The notes beneath the pieces were generated by a model that was given only the letters and a program-made list of their open reading frames with translations, searched no databases and was not told where the DNA came from. From contig NC_081552.1 in assembly GCF_963082655.1 (NCBI RefSeq), positions 197,888,781 to 197,952,780 of the forward strand: 64,000 nucleotides of DNA, given 5' to 3'. A program made the translations under genes and the position numbers. The DNA is from Stomoxys calcitrans (Eukaryota > Arthropoda > Insecta > Diptera > Muscidae). This document shows positions 32,641 through 44,382 of the stretch, piece by piece. Within the stretch, counting starts at the first letter, position 1. Every line of letters begins with the position of its first letter.

Positions 32641-33780
32641 AACAAGTAAAAGCGTGCTTAATTCGACCGGGCCGACTGTTAACAAAGGTGTCGAAATCTT
32701 GCCATTTTCGACACGTGTGTTAAAAGTCATAAGAGAAGCCGTTGCACAAAATTTCAGCTAAATCGGATAATAATTGCGCCCTCTGGTGGCTCAGGAAGTC
32801 AAGACCCCAGATCGGTTTATATGGAAGCTATATAAGGTTATGGACCGATTTGAACTATTCTTAGCACAGTTGTTGAAAGTCATAACAAATCACCTCATGC
32901 AGAATTTCAGCCAAATCGGATAGGAATTGTGACCTCTAGAGGCTCAAGAAGTCAAGACCCCAGATCGATTTATATGGCAGCTATATCAGGTTATGGACCG
33001 ATTTAAACCATACTCTGCACAGTTGTTGGAAATCATAATAAAACACCTCATGCAAAATTTCAGCCAAATCGGATAGGAATTGTGACCTCTAGAGGCTCAA
33101 GAAGTCAAGACCCCAGATCGGTTTATATGACAGCTATATCAGGTTATGGGCGGATTTGAACTATTCTTAAGAAACTTGTTAAAAGTCATAACAAAACACC
33201 TCATACAAAATTTCAGCCAAATCGGATAATAATTGCGTCCTATAATGGCTCAAGAAGTCAAAACCCCAGATCAGTTTATATGGCAGCTATATCAATTTGA
33301 ACTATTCTTACTTAGCACAGTTGTTGGAAGTCATAATAAAACACCTCATGCAAAATTTCAGATAAATCGGATAATAATTGCGTCCTCTAGTGGCTCAAGA
33401 AGTCAAGACCCCAGATCGGTTTTTATGGCAGCTATATCAGGTTATGGGCGGACTTGAACTATGCTTAGGAAACTTGTTAAAAGTCATAACAAAACATCTC
33501 ATGCAAAATTTCAGCCAAATCGGATGATAATTGCGTCCTCTAGTGGCTCAAGAAGTCAAGACCCCAGATCGGTTTATATGGCAGTTATATTAGGTTATGG
33601 ACCGATTTAAACCATACTCAGCACAGTTGTTGGAAATCATAATGAAACACATCATGCAAAATTTCAGCCAAATCGGATAATAATTGCGTCCACTAGTGGC
33701 TCAAGAAGTCAAGACCCCAGATCGGTTTATATGGCAGCTATATCAGGTTATGGACCGATTTGAAGTATTCTTGGCACATC
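32641..33780 (+). repeat. AB element truncated by a LINE insertion
   Basis: A diverged A end (CAAGTAAAAGCGTGCTTAAT) is followed by about seven monomers of the AAGACCCCAGATCGGTTTAT subfamily. Anchors at 32801, 32954 and 33107 give a period of exactly 153. It stops at about 33780, where an RTE-like LINE fragment begins. No B end. Confidence 0.8.
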
Positions 33781-34386
33781 GGAAGCGGTTTGTAGTCAAC
33801 AAAGAGATGGTAGGTGTTGATTTGTCCTTCTCGGGTCTTTTCCAAGATTTGGCGCAGTGTGAATATCTGCTCCAGGGTGGATTTACCAGGCCTAAGGCCG
33901 CAGTGATAGGGCGCAATTATCTCATTGACTTTAGTTTTTAATCTTTCACACAGTACGCTCGAGAGTATCTTGTATGCGATGGGGAGCAGAGTTATTCCTT
34001 TGCAGTTGACACATTCCGTCTTGTCTCCTTTCTTGTGTACGGGACATAGTATGCTGAGGTTCCAATCATCGGGTATGCGCAGATAAGCTCATGTATACGC
34101 CTTATCAGCGCGTCGCCTCCGGTCTTAAATAGTTCAGCGGATAACCCGTCGGCTCCTGCTGCCTTGTTGTTCTTTAGTCGGGTCACTGCTACTTGGACCT
34201 CATTCTGACTAGGAGGTAAACAGTTTATACCATCATCAGGAATTGGTTCTGCGGTATCCTCTTCACCGCCAACATCGGACACTAGCAGTTGGGTAAAATG
34301 TTCTTTCCATATCCTCAGCATGTTATCTGTGTCTGTTACCAGATTTCCTTCTTTGTCTCAGCAGGAGGATGCGCCTGCAACAAAGC
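33781..34386 (-). pseudogene. RTE-like LINE RT fragment
   Basis: The minus-strand frame 34321-33992 encodes MLRIWKEHFTQLLVSDVGGE, then VAVTRLKNNKAAGADGLSAE and RRIHELICAYP. This is the RT N-terminal region of the same LINE as at 346-3890. Further left (33830-33990) the GFR.G.ST counterpart is recognisable. Both ends are ragged, and it joins an AB monomer at 34387. No catalytic YADD. Confidence 0.85.
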
Positions 34387-34500
34387 TATCGGATAGTCGA
34401 TCTACATGAGAGCTATATCTAAATATAGCACAATTTAGACCATATTTGGGTTGGATATCGGAAGTCTTAAAGCAGTTCACTGTTTAAAATTTCAGCAAAA
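34387..34500 (+). repeat. AB monomer fragment
   Basis: ATGAGAGCTATATCTAAATA through GTTCACTGTTTAAAATTTCA is a single partial monomer of the second subfamily. It lies between the LINE fragment and the next A end. Confidence 0.6.
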
Positions 34501-34608
34501 TCAAACAAATAAAAAGGCGTTAAGTTCGGCCGGGCCGAACTTTGGATACCCACCACCTCGGGTATATATGTAAACCATCTTTCGACATAATCCGGTGAAA
34601 AATTAATA

Positions 34609-34844
34609 TTGGGTTGCCCAAAAAGTAATTGGGGATTTTTCATATAGTCAGCGTTGACAAATTTTTTCACAGCTTGTGACTCTGTAATTGCATTCTTTTT
34701 TCTGTCAGTTATCAGCTGTTACTTTTAGCTTGCTTTAGAAAAAAAGTGTAAAAAAGTATATTTGATTAAAATTCATTCTAAGTTTTATTAAAAATGCATT
34801 TACTTTCTTTTAAAAAATCCGCTATTACTTTTTGGGCAACCCAA
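34609..34844 (-). mobile_element. Mariner-type MITE copy 2 (236 bp)
   Basis: Ends TTGGGTTGCCCAAAAAGTAA at both sides as inverted repeats; TA at 34607-34608 and 34845-34846. The internal sequence is the reverse complement of the copy at 27324. It is inserted just inside the A end of the surrounding AB element. Confidence 0.92.
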
Positions 34845-35874
34845 TAATTCCATAGCAGCTATATCGGAATTCATTCCATAGCAGCTATATCGGAATATGG
34901 TCCGATTTGAACCAAATTCGGCACGGACATTGAGTGGTCTAATAAGTAAAAGTCAGTGTTCTATTTTGTAGAACAAAATATTGGTCTTTTTGGTATTTAT
35001 ATCCAATTAAATACCGATCTGGACCACATACGACACGGATGCCGAAAAGCCTAACATACGTCACTGTGCCAAATTTCAGCGAATTCGGATTATAAATTCG
35101 CTTTTTATGGGGCCCAAGCCCTTAAATTGAGAGTTTGGTCTATATGGCAGTTATATCCAAATCTAAACCGATCTGGGCCAAATTAAAGAGGGATGTCGAA
35201 GGGCCTAACACAACTCACATTCCCAAATTTCGGCGAAATCGGATAATAAATGCGCCATTTATGGGTCCAAGACCTTTATTCGAGAGATCGTTATTTATGT
35301 TCTATATCCAAATCTGACCCGATTGGAGACAAATTGATAACGGATAACGTTGGCCCTAACGCAACTCACTGTACCAAAATTCAGCGAAATCGGACGATAA
35401 ATGAGCCATTTATGGGTACAAGACCTTTAAGGGAGAGATCGTTCTATATGGCAACTATATCCAAATCTGAACCGATTTTAGCCAAATTGATAACGGATGA
35501 CATAGGCCCTAACACAACTCACTGTACCAAATTTCGACGACGACATCGGACAATAAATGCGCCTTTTATGGGCCAAAAACCTTAAATCGAGAGATTGGTC
35601 TATTTGGCAGCTTCATCCAAATCTGGAACGATCGGGGCCAAAGGAGGATATCGACTTGTCTAACACAACTCATTGTTTCAAATTTCAGCAAAATCGGATA
35701 ATAAATGTGTCTTTTATGGGCCTAAGACCTTAAATCGGCGGATCGATCTATACGGGGGCTATATCAAGATATAGTCCGCCCATCATCGATCTTAACCTGC
35801 TTATGGAAAACAAAGAATCTGTGCAAAATTTAAACTCAATATCTCTATTTTTAAAGATTGTAGCGTGATTTCAA

Positions 35875-35927
35875 CAGACAGATGGATGGACAGACGGACG
35901 GACGGACAGACAGACGGACGGACATGT
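35875..35927. repeat. GACA/GACG tetranucleotide-like run
   Basis: CAGACAGATGGATGGACAGA followed by CGGACGGACGGACAGACAGA is the expanded form of the GTCCGTCCGTCTGTCTG motif present once in each AB B end. It probably grew by slippage. Confidence 0.85.
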
Positions 35928-35943
35928 CTGGATCGTTTTAGAT

Positions 35944-36242
35944 TGCAAATTTTGCCCATGAACATTCCACTAAGGAACAGGGGCAAACTTCTTACATATC
36001 AATGAGTGCAGTCCGATTCAAGTTTAAGCTCAATGATAAGGTGCCGAGTCCGAACGAAGTGCCACAGTGCGACACCTCTTTGGAGAGAAGTTTTACTTGG
36101 CAACGTACCGCACAAATGTTGCCAGCATTAGGAGGGGAAAACCACCGATGAAAAAAATTTTTTTTTCTGATGGTCTCGCCAGGATTCGAACCCAGGCGTT
36201 CAGCGTCATAGGCGGGCAAGCTAACCTCTGCGCTACGGTGGC
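35944..36242 (-). mobile_element. tRNA-derived SINE
   Basis: A near full-length minus copy from TGCAAATTTTGCCCATGAAC to GCGCTACGGTGGCC, with GATTCGAACCCAGGCGTTC (B box) and CTAACCTCTGCGCTACGG (A-box end). It has a body deletion at about 36040. It splits the B end of the surrounding AB element. No clean target duplication is visible. Confidence 0.85.
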
Positions 36243-36330
36243 CTCCAGATTAGAAATGGATATTTCGATGTGTTGCAAATGGAAAAACAAAATGCATATA
36301 CCCCCATCCTTCGGTGGTGGGTATGAAAAT

Positions 36331-37258
36331 AAATGCACCTTTTATGGTCTTTATACGCTAAAGCTGATGATCGGTCTCTGTGCCAGCCATATCTAAATAT
36401 AGCCCGATCTGGACCATATTCGGAACTAATATTGTCAGAGTTTTGATACTACTCATTGCTCCAAATTTCAGCAAAGTCTAGTAATAAATTCAGCTGTTAT
36501 AGGCTTAAGAACCCTAATCGGCAGATCGGTCTAAATGGCAGCTATATGTAACTATGGTCCGATACATACCATATTCGAGTCGGATATCGAGGCTCCTAGT
36601 GCTAGTCACTGTTTCGTATTTCAGCAAGATCGGATAATAAATGCACCCTTCATGGTCCTTGGACCCTAAAAGTGAAGATCGGTCTTTTAGATATATATAT
36701 ATCTTAATATAGCCCGACCTGAACCATATTCGGGACAGATGTTGGGAGTCTTGGTACAACTCACTGATTCAATTTTCAGTGAAGTTGGGTAAACAATTGC
36801 GCATTTTAAAGGCCTATGACCCAAAATCGGCAGGTGTGCACCATATTCGGGTCGTATATCGAGGCTCCTAGTGCTAGTCACTGTTTCTTATTTCAGCAAA
36901 ATCGGATAACAAAGGCACCTTTTATGGTCCTTAGACCCTAAAGGTGAATGTCTTTTATGGCAGCTATATCTAAAAGTAGCCCACTGTTCCAAATTTCAGC
37001 GAAATCGGGTAATAAATGCGCCTGTTATAGGCTTAAGACCCTAAATCGCCATATCAGTCTCTATGGCAGCTATACCCTAATATGCTCCGATTTGTCCCAT
37101 TCAAAAGCTTAACCCGTGTATAATACGAGTCTGAGCTCAATTATAACTCAATTTTTAAAGACTCTAGCGTGATTACAACTGACTGACACACGGACGAACA
37201 GATGGACACACGGACATTGTTTAATCGCCTAAAAATTTTACGACGATCCCGAATATAT
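36331..37258 (+). repeat. AB monomer array, no A end
   Basis: About six diverged monomers (CCTTTTATGGTCTTTA, GATCGGTCTAAATGGCAGCT), then a B-type ending with ACACACGGACGAACAGATGG and TTTTACGACGATCCCGAATA at 37235-37255. There is no recognisable A end at the left, where it abuts the previous B end. Confidence 0.65.
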
Positions 37259-37512
37259 TTTCATGATTTTTCGAACATCCTCAAGCTCGAAATCATATTC
37301 AGTGCTTTCTATTCAAAGAATAGCTTAGCAAAGAATTTATAAGAGTTGAGCAGGTGTGTGTTATTATTCAAAACATTATGACTGGCTTGGGGGATCATGA
37401 TTTCTGGCACGCCATGTTTCTTTATCAACACCTCATGTTTTGATTAACATGAGGTCTTTTGATTTGGGACAGGGCTCACCAAGTCCTCTTACTCTCCTTA
37501 GCGCAGTAAGAG
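37259..37512. other. Short repeat-poor spacer
   Basis: Sequence with no coding or repeat match. It contains a local inverted motif, ACACCTCATGTTTTG and TTAACATGAGGTC (37428-37455). No function is proposed. Confidence 0.35.
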
Positions 37513-38655
37513 AGAAACAAGTAAAGGCGTGCTAATTTCGCCCAGGCCGAATCTTATATACCCTTCACCATGGATCGCATTTGTCGAGTTCTTTTAGCCC
37601 TCTAAAGGCTGAAGAAGTCAATATCCCAGATCGGTTTATGTGGTAGCTATATCAGATTAGAAATCGATTTAAACCATATTTGTTGAAAGTCATAGCAAAA
37701 CACGTCATGCAAAATTTCAGCTAAATCGGATTAAACTTGCGCCCTCTAGAGGCGGAAGAAGTCAAGATTCAAGATCGATTTATATGGCAGCCGATTTTAA
37801 CACTACTTAGCACAGTTGTTGGAAATCATAACAAACCACGCCTTGCAAATTCGAATAAGAACCCTCTAGAAGCCCAAGAAGTCAAGACCCCAGATCGGTT
37901 TATATGACAGCTATATCAGGTTATAGACCGATTTGGACCATACTTAGGAGAGTTGTTTGAAATCATTAAAAAACACCTCATTTCAAAATTTCATCCAAAT
38001 TTCATAGAAGTCAAGATCCAAGATCGGTTTATATGGCAGCTATATCAATATAAACCGATCTCCCGATTTGACTTCTTGAGCCCCTGGAAGCTAAGGCTCA
38101 AGAAGTCAGAAGTTCAGCCGTTTTGGCTGAAATTTTGCACGCAGTGTTTCGTAATGACTTTCAACGACTGTGCCAAGTACAGTCTCAATCGATCAATAAG
38201 CTGACATAACTTCCATATAAACCTATCGCCCGATTTGATGTTTTGAGTCCTTATAAGCCGCAAATTTTTGTCCGATTTGGCTGAAATTTTGGACAGTGAG
38301 TTGTGTTAAGCTCTTCGACATCCCTGTGTAATACGGCCCAGATCGGTCTAGATTTAGCTGCCACATAGCTTTATTGGGCCTAAGACCTAAAATCGGCAGG
38401 CGGCTATATCAAGATATAGTCCGATAAAGCCCATCTTCGAACTTTTCCTAACTATGATAAAAAAAAAGGATTTCTGCAAAGTTTCAGCTCAATATCTCAT
38501 TTTTAAGACTGAACCGCGATTGCAACAGACAGACGGACGGACATGGCCAGATGATCATAGATTTACTTTGTAGGGTCGGAAATGGATATTTTGGTGTTTT
38601 GCGAACGAAATGAACAAATTAATATACCCCCATCGTTCGGTGGTGGGTGTATAAA
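37513..38655 (+). repeat. AB element
   Basis: A end GAAACAAGTAAAGGCGTGCT then CCTTCACCATGGATCGCATT. Monomers of mixed subfamilies follow; around 38045-38340 the orientation reverses for about two monomers. The B end has GACAGACAGACGGACGGACA, GTAGGGTCGGAAATGGATAT and CCCCCATCGTTCGGTGGTGG at 38627-38646. A complete A-to-B copy with an internal inversion. Confidence 0.75.
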
Positions 38656-38867
38656 GTATGCCGTGTGAGAACGAGTGGAGATATCACTGTGAAATTTGGA
38701 ATGGTTAGAGCTGATATGTTAAAGATCGTGTGCGAAATTGCAAGACTGTCGTTGTCCGACGCTTATAAGCAGGCCCCTACAGTTGGTCACCTAGGTATTT
38801 AAAAAATTTGTTGTGGCTGCCAAATCTTCGTTTGTGGATCCTACACCACTACTGTGGTACAGGGTAT
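38656..38867 (+). repeat. Dispersed repeat X, copy 2
   Basis: AAAGTATGCCGTGTGAGAAC through GTTGGTCACC and GCTGCCAAATCTTCGTTTGT, the same order as at 11128-11290. It is followed by GGTACAGGGTATTA, the complement of the motif near 3902. Confidence 0.65.
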
Positions 38868-38869
38868 TA

Positions 38870-39476
38870 AAGGGTGATTTTTTTGAGGTTAGGATTTTCA
38901 TGCATTAGTATTTGACAGATCACGTGGGATTTCAGACATGGTGTCAAAGAGAAAGATGCTCAGTATGCTTTGACATTTCATCATGAATAGACTTACTAAC
39001 GAGCAACGCTTGCAAATCATTGAATTTTATTACCAAAATCAGTGTTCGGTTCGAAATGTGTTCATTCACCGTAACGTTGCGTCCAACAGCATCTTTGAAA
39101 AAATACGGTCCAATGATTCCACCAGCGTACAAACCACACCAAACAGTGCATTTTTCGGGATGCATGGGCAGTTCTTGAATGGCTTCTGGTTGCTCTTCAC
39201 TCCAAATGCGGCAATTTTGCTTATTTACGTAGCCATTCAACCAGAAATGAGCCTCATCGCTGAACAAAATTTGTCAAAATTTGAACACATTTCGAACCGA
39301 ACACTGATTTTGGTAATAAAATTCAATGATTTGCAAGCGTTGCTCGTTAGTAAGTCTATTCATGATGAAATGTCAAAGCATACTGAGCATCTTTCTCTTT
39401 GACACCATGTCTGAAATCCCACGTGATCTGTCAAATACTAATGCATGAAAATCCTAACCTCAAAAAAATCACCCTT
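38870..39476. mobile_element. 607-bp mariner-derived snapback element, copy 2
   Basis: Same length and ends as 15831-16437, with TA at 38868-38869 and 39477-39478. The 195-bp arms (38870-39064 and 39282-39476) appear to be exact complements. I see only two base differences from copy 1, both in the central segment (AACGG/AATGG and ATTGTGC/ATTTTGC). It carries the same split transposase pieces and is non-autonomous. Confidence 0.92.
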
Positions 39477-39479
39477 TAT

Positions 39480-40560
39480 AACTTTTTGCATTTGTTTGTA
39501 ACACCCAGAAGGAAGAGAGATAGACCCATTGATAATTATGCCGATCGACTAGGAATCACTTTCTGATTCGATTTAGCCGTCTGTCTGTCTGTCCATGTTA
39601 CTTTGTGTACAAACTACAGGTCGCAATTTTCATCCGATCGTCTTCAAATTTGGTATGGGCATGTTGTTCGGCATAGAGACGAGGCCTATTGAAATTGGAA
39701 AACATCGGTTCAGATTTGGATATAGCTCCCATATATATATTCGTCCGATTTCCAGTAATAACGCAATAGAATGGTCATTTGTTGACTTATTCTCTCGAAA
39801 TTTGGCAGGTAGGATTTTCCTATCGACATTACGATTGAATTTCATAGAAATCGGTTCAGATTTAGATATATTGGGTTGCCCAAAAAGTTTTTTTAAAAGA
39901 AAGTAAATGCATTTTTAATAAAACTTAGAATGAACTTTAATCAAATATAGTTTTTTACACTTTTTTTCTAAAGCAAGCTAAAAGTAACAGCTGATAACTG
40001 ACAGAAGAAAGAATGCAATTACAGAGTCACAAGATGTGAAAAAATTTGTCAACGCCAACTATATGAAAAATCCGCAATTACTTTTTGGGCAACCCAATAG
40101 CTGCCATATATGTATATCACCCGATTTTCACTCCATGAGCCACTGCAAGCGCACTTATTGACCAATCTTGCCAAAACTTTGTACAACGCTTTCCTGGACA
40201 ACTACCACAAGATCTGAGAAGTTTGTTCGAAATCGTTTCAGATTTAGATATAGCTCCCATATAAATGTTCGTCAGATTTTGAGAATTATTGCAATAGTCC
40301 TTATTTGTTAACCGAAATTTGCTCGAAATTTGATACGGATTGTTTAATAACCCATCTGAAAACCTCCGCCGAGGTTCATCAAAATTGGTTCAGAATTAGA
40401 TATAGCTCCCACTTTGTACTTAAAGGGTGGGTGTAGGGTATTATGCGGTCGACACCGCCCGACTTTTGCCTTTCCTTACTGGATTTTATTACAATCCATG
40501 GTGGTGTGTACACAAGATTTGGCCAGGCCGAACTTAGCACATTTTTGCTTGATTTTATTT
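39480..40560 (-). repeat. AB-related element with nested MITE
   Basis: Begins with AACACCCAGAAGGAAGAGAG and GTCTGTCTGTCTGTCCATGT, a B-end variant. It runs through diverged monomers (GATATAGCTCCCATATAAAT) to a reversed A end with CCATGGTGGTGTGTACACAA and GGCCAGGCCGAACTTAGCAC at 40523-40542. A mariner MITE is inserted at 39871-40097. Confidence 0.7.
39871..40097 (+). mobile_element. Mariner-type MITE copy 3 (227 bp)
   Basis: Ends TTGGGTTGCCCAAAAAGTTT and, reversed, TTGGGTTGCCCAAAAAGTAA; TA at 39869-39870 and 40098-40099. A short deletion removes part of the left TIR (the ATTGCGG core) compared with the other copies. The interior matches them. Confidence 0.9.
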
Positions 40561-40724
40561 GTTGTGCGACCTTCAACTCGAAACAAGAATTTCCTGTTTT
40601 TCTTGCTTTTTTTTTGCTCTTCTTCCTCTCCTAATCCCTTTAAATTGTAGCAATATTTTCTTGACTTCTTTTATCTTCAACATTAAATGCTAAACTGCCA
40701 CCCATAGCTTGGTTTATGACCTTT
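40561..40724. other. Short spacer
   Basis: T-rich with TTCTTGCTTTTTTTTTGCTC; no feature recognised. Confidence 0.3.
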
Positions 40725-41126
40725 GTATACCCTCCACCGTAGGATGAGCGCATACTTATTTCGTCATTCTGTTTGTAACTCATCGATATATTGATCTGAG
40801 ACACAACGAAGTTTATAAATTCTTGATGGTTTTCATTGTCTTAGTCGATTTCGCCATGTCCATCCGTCTGTCTATATGCCTGCATGTGTGTTCGTCAGCC
40901 CGCCTGCCTGCCTATCTGTCTAAAGCGCGCTAACTTTCACATGAGTAAAACTAGGAGCTTCAAAATTTCCACAAATACTTCCTATTATTGTGGGTCGGTT
41001 AGGAGTGTAAATGAGCCAAATCGGTTGATATGTTGATATAGCTGCCACATTAACCGATCTTCCTATCTAGAAGTAGCAACTACCGCCCGATTTAACTGAT
41101 TTTTAGCTCGCAGTGTTTTACTATGG
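40725..41126 (-). repeat. AB element B end and first monomers (left part)
   Basis: Reversed B end: TACCCTCCACCGTAGGATGA, then GTCATTCTGTTTGTAACTC and TCCATCCGTCTGTCTATATG. It is followed by diverged monomers up to CTCGCAGTGTTTTACTATGG. Monomer sequence resumes at 43367 after a SINE that itself contains a LINE. Confidence 0.7.
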
Positions 41127-41248
41127 AAGGCCACCGTAGCGTATAGATAAGCATGTCCGCCTATGACTCTGAACGCCTGGGTTTGAATCCTGGCGAGAAC
41201 ATCAGAAATAAATTTTCAGCAGTGGTTATCCCCTTCTAAAGTTGGTTA
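41127..41248 (+). mobile_element. SINE head, interrupted by a LINE
   Basis: GGCCACCGTAGCGTATAGAT (A-box region), GGGTTTGAATCCTGGCGAG (B box), then GCAGTGGTTATCCCCTTC. It stops at AAAGTTGG, where LINE sequence begins. The missing body and tail are found at 43162-43366. Confidence 0.8.
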
Positions 41249-43161
41249 AACCAGACATGCAGAGATGCTGTCAGATCGAAAGAGGTTGCATTCAGGAACT
41301 GGCGCTTGGATAAAAATGCCAATACTGAACTGCCTCGCAAACAGGCAAGATCTTCGTGTGCCAATGTGCTTAGGCGCGAAAAATTTCTTTACGAACAGCT
41401 GCTTCTACACGAGGAAGTAAGAGCTTTTGGTCGTTCGTGAAAAGAGTAAAGGGTAGTTCTTCATCTATTTCAACTCTTGTTAAGGACAATCAAACGTTCA
41501 CTGACCCGATTGATAAGGCTAACCTGTTGGCTGCTACATTTGCAGATAACCCTTCCCCGCCGGATAGCAATCAATCACTCCCCTTAATAGAAAATGTATC
41601 TGGAGTCATGCTCCAGATATTTTTTCGAACTCGTGGAGTTAAAAAGTTCTTGAGAATCTAGACGTAAATAAATCCCCGGGCTCGGATGACATATTAATAA
41701 TTGTCTTACGAAAGTGTTCTTCGATGCTTGCTCGTCCATTAGGCAACTTTTTCAACCTTGCCTTCCGTGTGGGAGTCTTCCCAGCGCATTCAGCCAATAC
41801 CCAAAAAGGGTGAGGCGAACAACTCTGTGGATAACCGACCAATTGCAATATGCTCCGCAATATTGTGAGGTATTTAGAGTCTAATGGCCTTCTTAGCGAT
41901 TAACAGTATGGGTTCCGCAGAAATCGCTCAACGGGTGACCTCATGGCACTTCTATCAGAACGTTGGAGTCGCTCAATCCACCAGTTTGGTGAGAGTAAGG
42001 TTGTGGTTCTGGATATCTTCAAGGCATTTGATAGAGTCTGGCACGGTGCGCTACTATCAAAGCTTGTCGCAATTGGTGTCGGTAATGGCTTCGTTCGATT
42101 TATTTCGAGCTTTCTCAGAGATCGCACTATTCGAGTCGTTATAGATGGGTTCTCATCCAATGAGCACAAATTGACCCCAGGTGTACCCCAGGGCTCTGTT
42201 CTTTCTCCTTCTCTTTTTCTGAATATCATCAACGATCTGTTGGGTCAGACATCGAATCCGATCTACTCATTTGCCGATGACAGTAATCTCCGTCATTCGT
42301 ACTCATTCGACCATAGGGGGACAAGAGGCGGGTTATGGACGATACACTCTGCCAGTATTTGCTGGCCATTTCTGAGTGGGGTCGAATGAATCGAGTAGAT
42401 TTTAATGCACGGAAGACTCAGTGCTGCTTGTTGTCACACCAACGATTCGCTGACCCATTACCATTATCTTTGTCTATCAACGGTGTAGATGTTGAGCAAT
42501 CGGAAGCTCTTGATGTTCTGGACATGAAAAACAAAGTGATGTCCGTTGGGCTAAACATGTATTCGAAGTGTCGAAAGAAGCATTCAAGTACTTAGGCTTC
42601 CCTAAACGGTGTAAGAAATACTTCACTCCGTCTGGTCTTCTTAACATCTACACCAGTTTCATAAGGCCGAAAATGGAGTACAACTCACATGTATGGGCTG
42701 GAGCTTCAAAATCATCCCTGGAGCTACTGGACCGTGTACAGAGGAGAGCGATGTCGTTGATTGGGGACAGTGGGGTATCCAACTCTATTACCTGCCTTCA
42801 TCATCCTTGGCACTGTTCTTTGGTACTTTCATGGTGTGTATTCGTCTTCTTATTCCTGATGTAAGGATGTATGTCAGGGATACTAGACATTCCAGGAACT
42901 CACACCCATTGGTAATTGATTGGCCAGCGGACCGCACAATGCATTATAGAGAGAATTCTTATATCGCCCGAACCGTTCGTATGTGGAATCGACTTCCGGC
43001 TAATGTTTTTCCCACCCACTTTGACATCCAAAGATTTAAGACAAATGTCAATAAGCTCTACATCCTTTTCCCCTCTCCAATTCCTAATATCCTCTCGCCA
43101 ACGCAATGCACTGCATTCATAGGGGACATCCCCTGGGTGTTGGCTGACAGAAAAAAAAAAT
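41249..43161 (+). pseudogene. CR1/jockey-like LINE RT, longer copy 2
   Basis: The same LINE family as 9361-10467, extending further 5'. From the left: an RDAVRSKEVAFRNWRLD-like linker; LVKDNQTFTDPIDKANLLAA; LDVNKSPGSDD in a broken frame at about 41660-41690; then the frame 41943-42389 with VVVLDIFKAFDRVWHGALLS (motif A Asp), TPGVPQGSVLSPSLFL and SFADDSNL (catalytic FADD). After a frameshift, 42335-42595 has NARKTQCCLLSHQRFADPLP, and 42568-42864 has SFIRPKMEYNSHVWAGASKS. It ends at GTTGGCTGACAG plus poly-A at about 43161. Several frameshifts: dead. Confidence 0.87.
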
Positions 43162-43366
43162 GCTGCGTTTTGTGTGGTACTATGGCATGTTAAAACTTCT
43201 CCCCAAAGTGGTGTCTCACTGCGGCACGCCGTTCGCACTCGGCCATAAAGAGGAGGCCCCTTATCATTGAGCTTAAACTTGAATCGCACAGCACTGATTG
43301 ATATGTGAGAAGTTTGCCCCTGTACCTGGTGTGTGTGTTCATGGGAAAAATTTTCATTTGCAAAGT
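43162..43366 (+). mobile_element. SINE body and tail (right part)
   Basis: TGCTGCGTTTTGTGTGGTAC, GTGTCTCACTGCGGCACGCC, GGAGGCCCCTTATCATTGAG, GATATGTGAGAAGTTTGCCC. These are in the same order and orientation as the SINE body, completing the head at 41127-41248. The TGCTGCGTTTTG at its start overlaps the consensus region where the head stops. Confidence 0.82.
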
Positions 43367-43483
43367 TTAACCATGACTTCCATCGATCTACAACCAGATA
43401 CAGCCCACCCATATAAACAGGTCATGGGATTTTGCTTCTTGAGGCTTTGAAGGACGATTTGCCCGAAAAATTTTTAAGTGTTT
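43367..43483 (-). repeat. AB monomer remnant (right part)
   Basis: CCATGACTTCCATCGATCTA through GCTTCTTGAGGCTTTGAAGG is one partial monomer of the subfamily seen before the SINE at 41126. It abuts the B end of the next element. Confidence 0.65.
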
Positions 43484-44382
43484 TTATAGCCTACACCATA
43501 GGATGGGGGCATACTAATTTCGTCATTCTGTTTGTAACATCTCGAAATATGCGTCTGAGAACCCATAAAGTATATATTTTCTTGATCGTCATGTCATTTA
43601 AAGGTGATCTAGCAATGTCCGTCCGTCTGTCTGTCGAAACTAACGCTAACTTTCGAAGGAGTAAAGCTAGCCGCTTGAAATTTTGCACAAATACTTCTTA
43701 TTGGTGTAGGTCGGTTGGGATTGTAAATGGGCCAAATCGGTTTATGTTTTGATATAGCTGCCATATTAGCCGATCTTGGGTCTTGACTTCTTGAGCCTCT
43801 AGAGGGCGCAATTCTCGTTCGATTTGACTGAAATCTTGCACGTGGTGTTTTTTGGTAGCATTTCCAACAACTGCGCTAAGTATGCTTCAAATCGGTCCAT
43901 GTTTTGGTATAGCTGCCATATAAACCGATTTTGGGTCTTGACTTGTTGAGCCTCTAGAGGGCGCAATTCTCATCCAATTTGGCTGAAATTTTGCATGAGG
44001 GGTTTTGTTATGACTTCCAATAACTGTTCTAAGTATGACGCAAATCGGAACATAACCTGATATAGCTGGCATATAAACTGATCTGGGATCTTGACTTCTT
44101 GAGCCTCTAGAGGGCGCAATTATCATCCGATTTGGGAGAAATTTTGTACAACGGCTTCTCTCATGACCTTCAATATACGTGTGTAATATTGTCTGACTCG
44201 ATCAGTAGCTTGATACAGCTGCCATATAAACCGATCTCCCGATTTTGCTTCTTGAGGGACTCAACAAGGCGCAATTCTTATCCAAATGAAAAATTCGTTC
44301 AAAGAACTTGGCACATGTCTTCCGTGGTGGAGGGTATATAAGATTCCGCCCGGCCGAACTTACAAGGCTATTACTTGTTTTG
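43484..44382 (-). repeat. Compact complete AB element, about 0.9 kb
   Basis: B end: ATAGCCTACACCATAGGATG; CATAAAGTATATATTTTCTT; GTCCGTCCGTCTGTCTGTCG. Only about four monomers follow, of the TTGAGCCTCTAGAGGGCGCA subfamily. A end: CCGTGGTGGAGGGTATATAA; CGCCCGGCCGAACTTACAAG; TTACTTGTTTT. It has no nested insertions and is the simplest copy for defining the element. Confidence 0.82.

Larger units (their letters stand above)
34501..36330 (+). repeat. AB element with nested MITE and SINE
   Basis: The A end has the perfect palindrome TTCGGCCGGGCCGAA at 34525-34539. Monomers run to about 35840. A GACA/GACG-rich stretch lies at 35875-35927. The B end is split by a SINE at 35944-36242 and ends CCCCCATCCTTCGGTGGTGG at 36301-36320. 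A mariner MITE sits at 34609-34844. The A-to-B order is complete. Confidence 0.8.

Noticed and set aside
43887..44126. Open frame of 79 codons with regular motifs such as SRGSRSQDPRSVYMAAIS
   Set aside because: Similar peptides recur wherever the 153-bp monomer is read in the same frame; they are by-products of the non-coding array.
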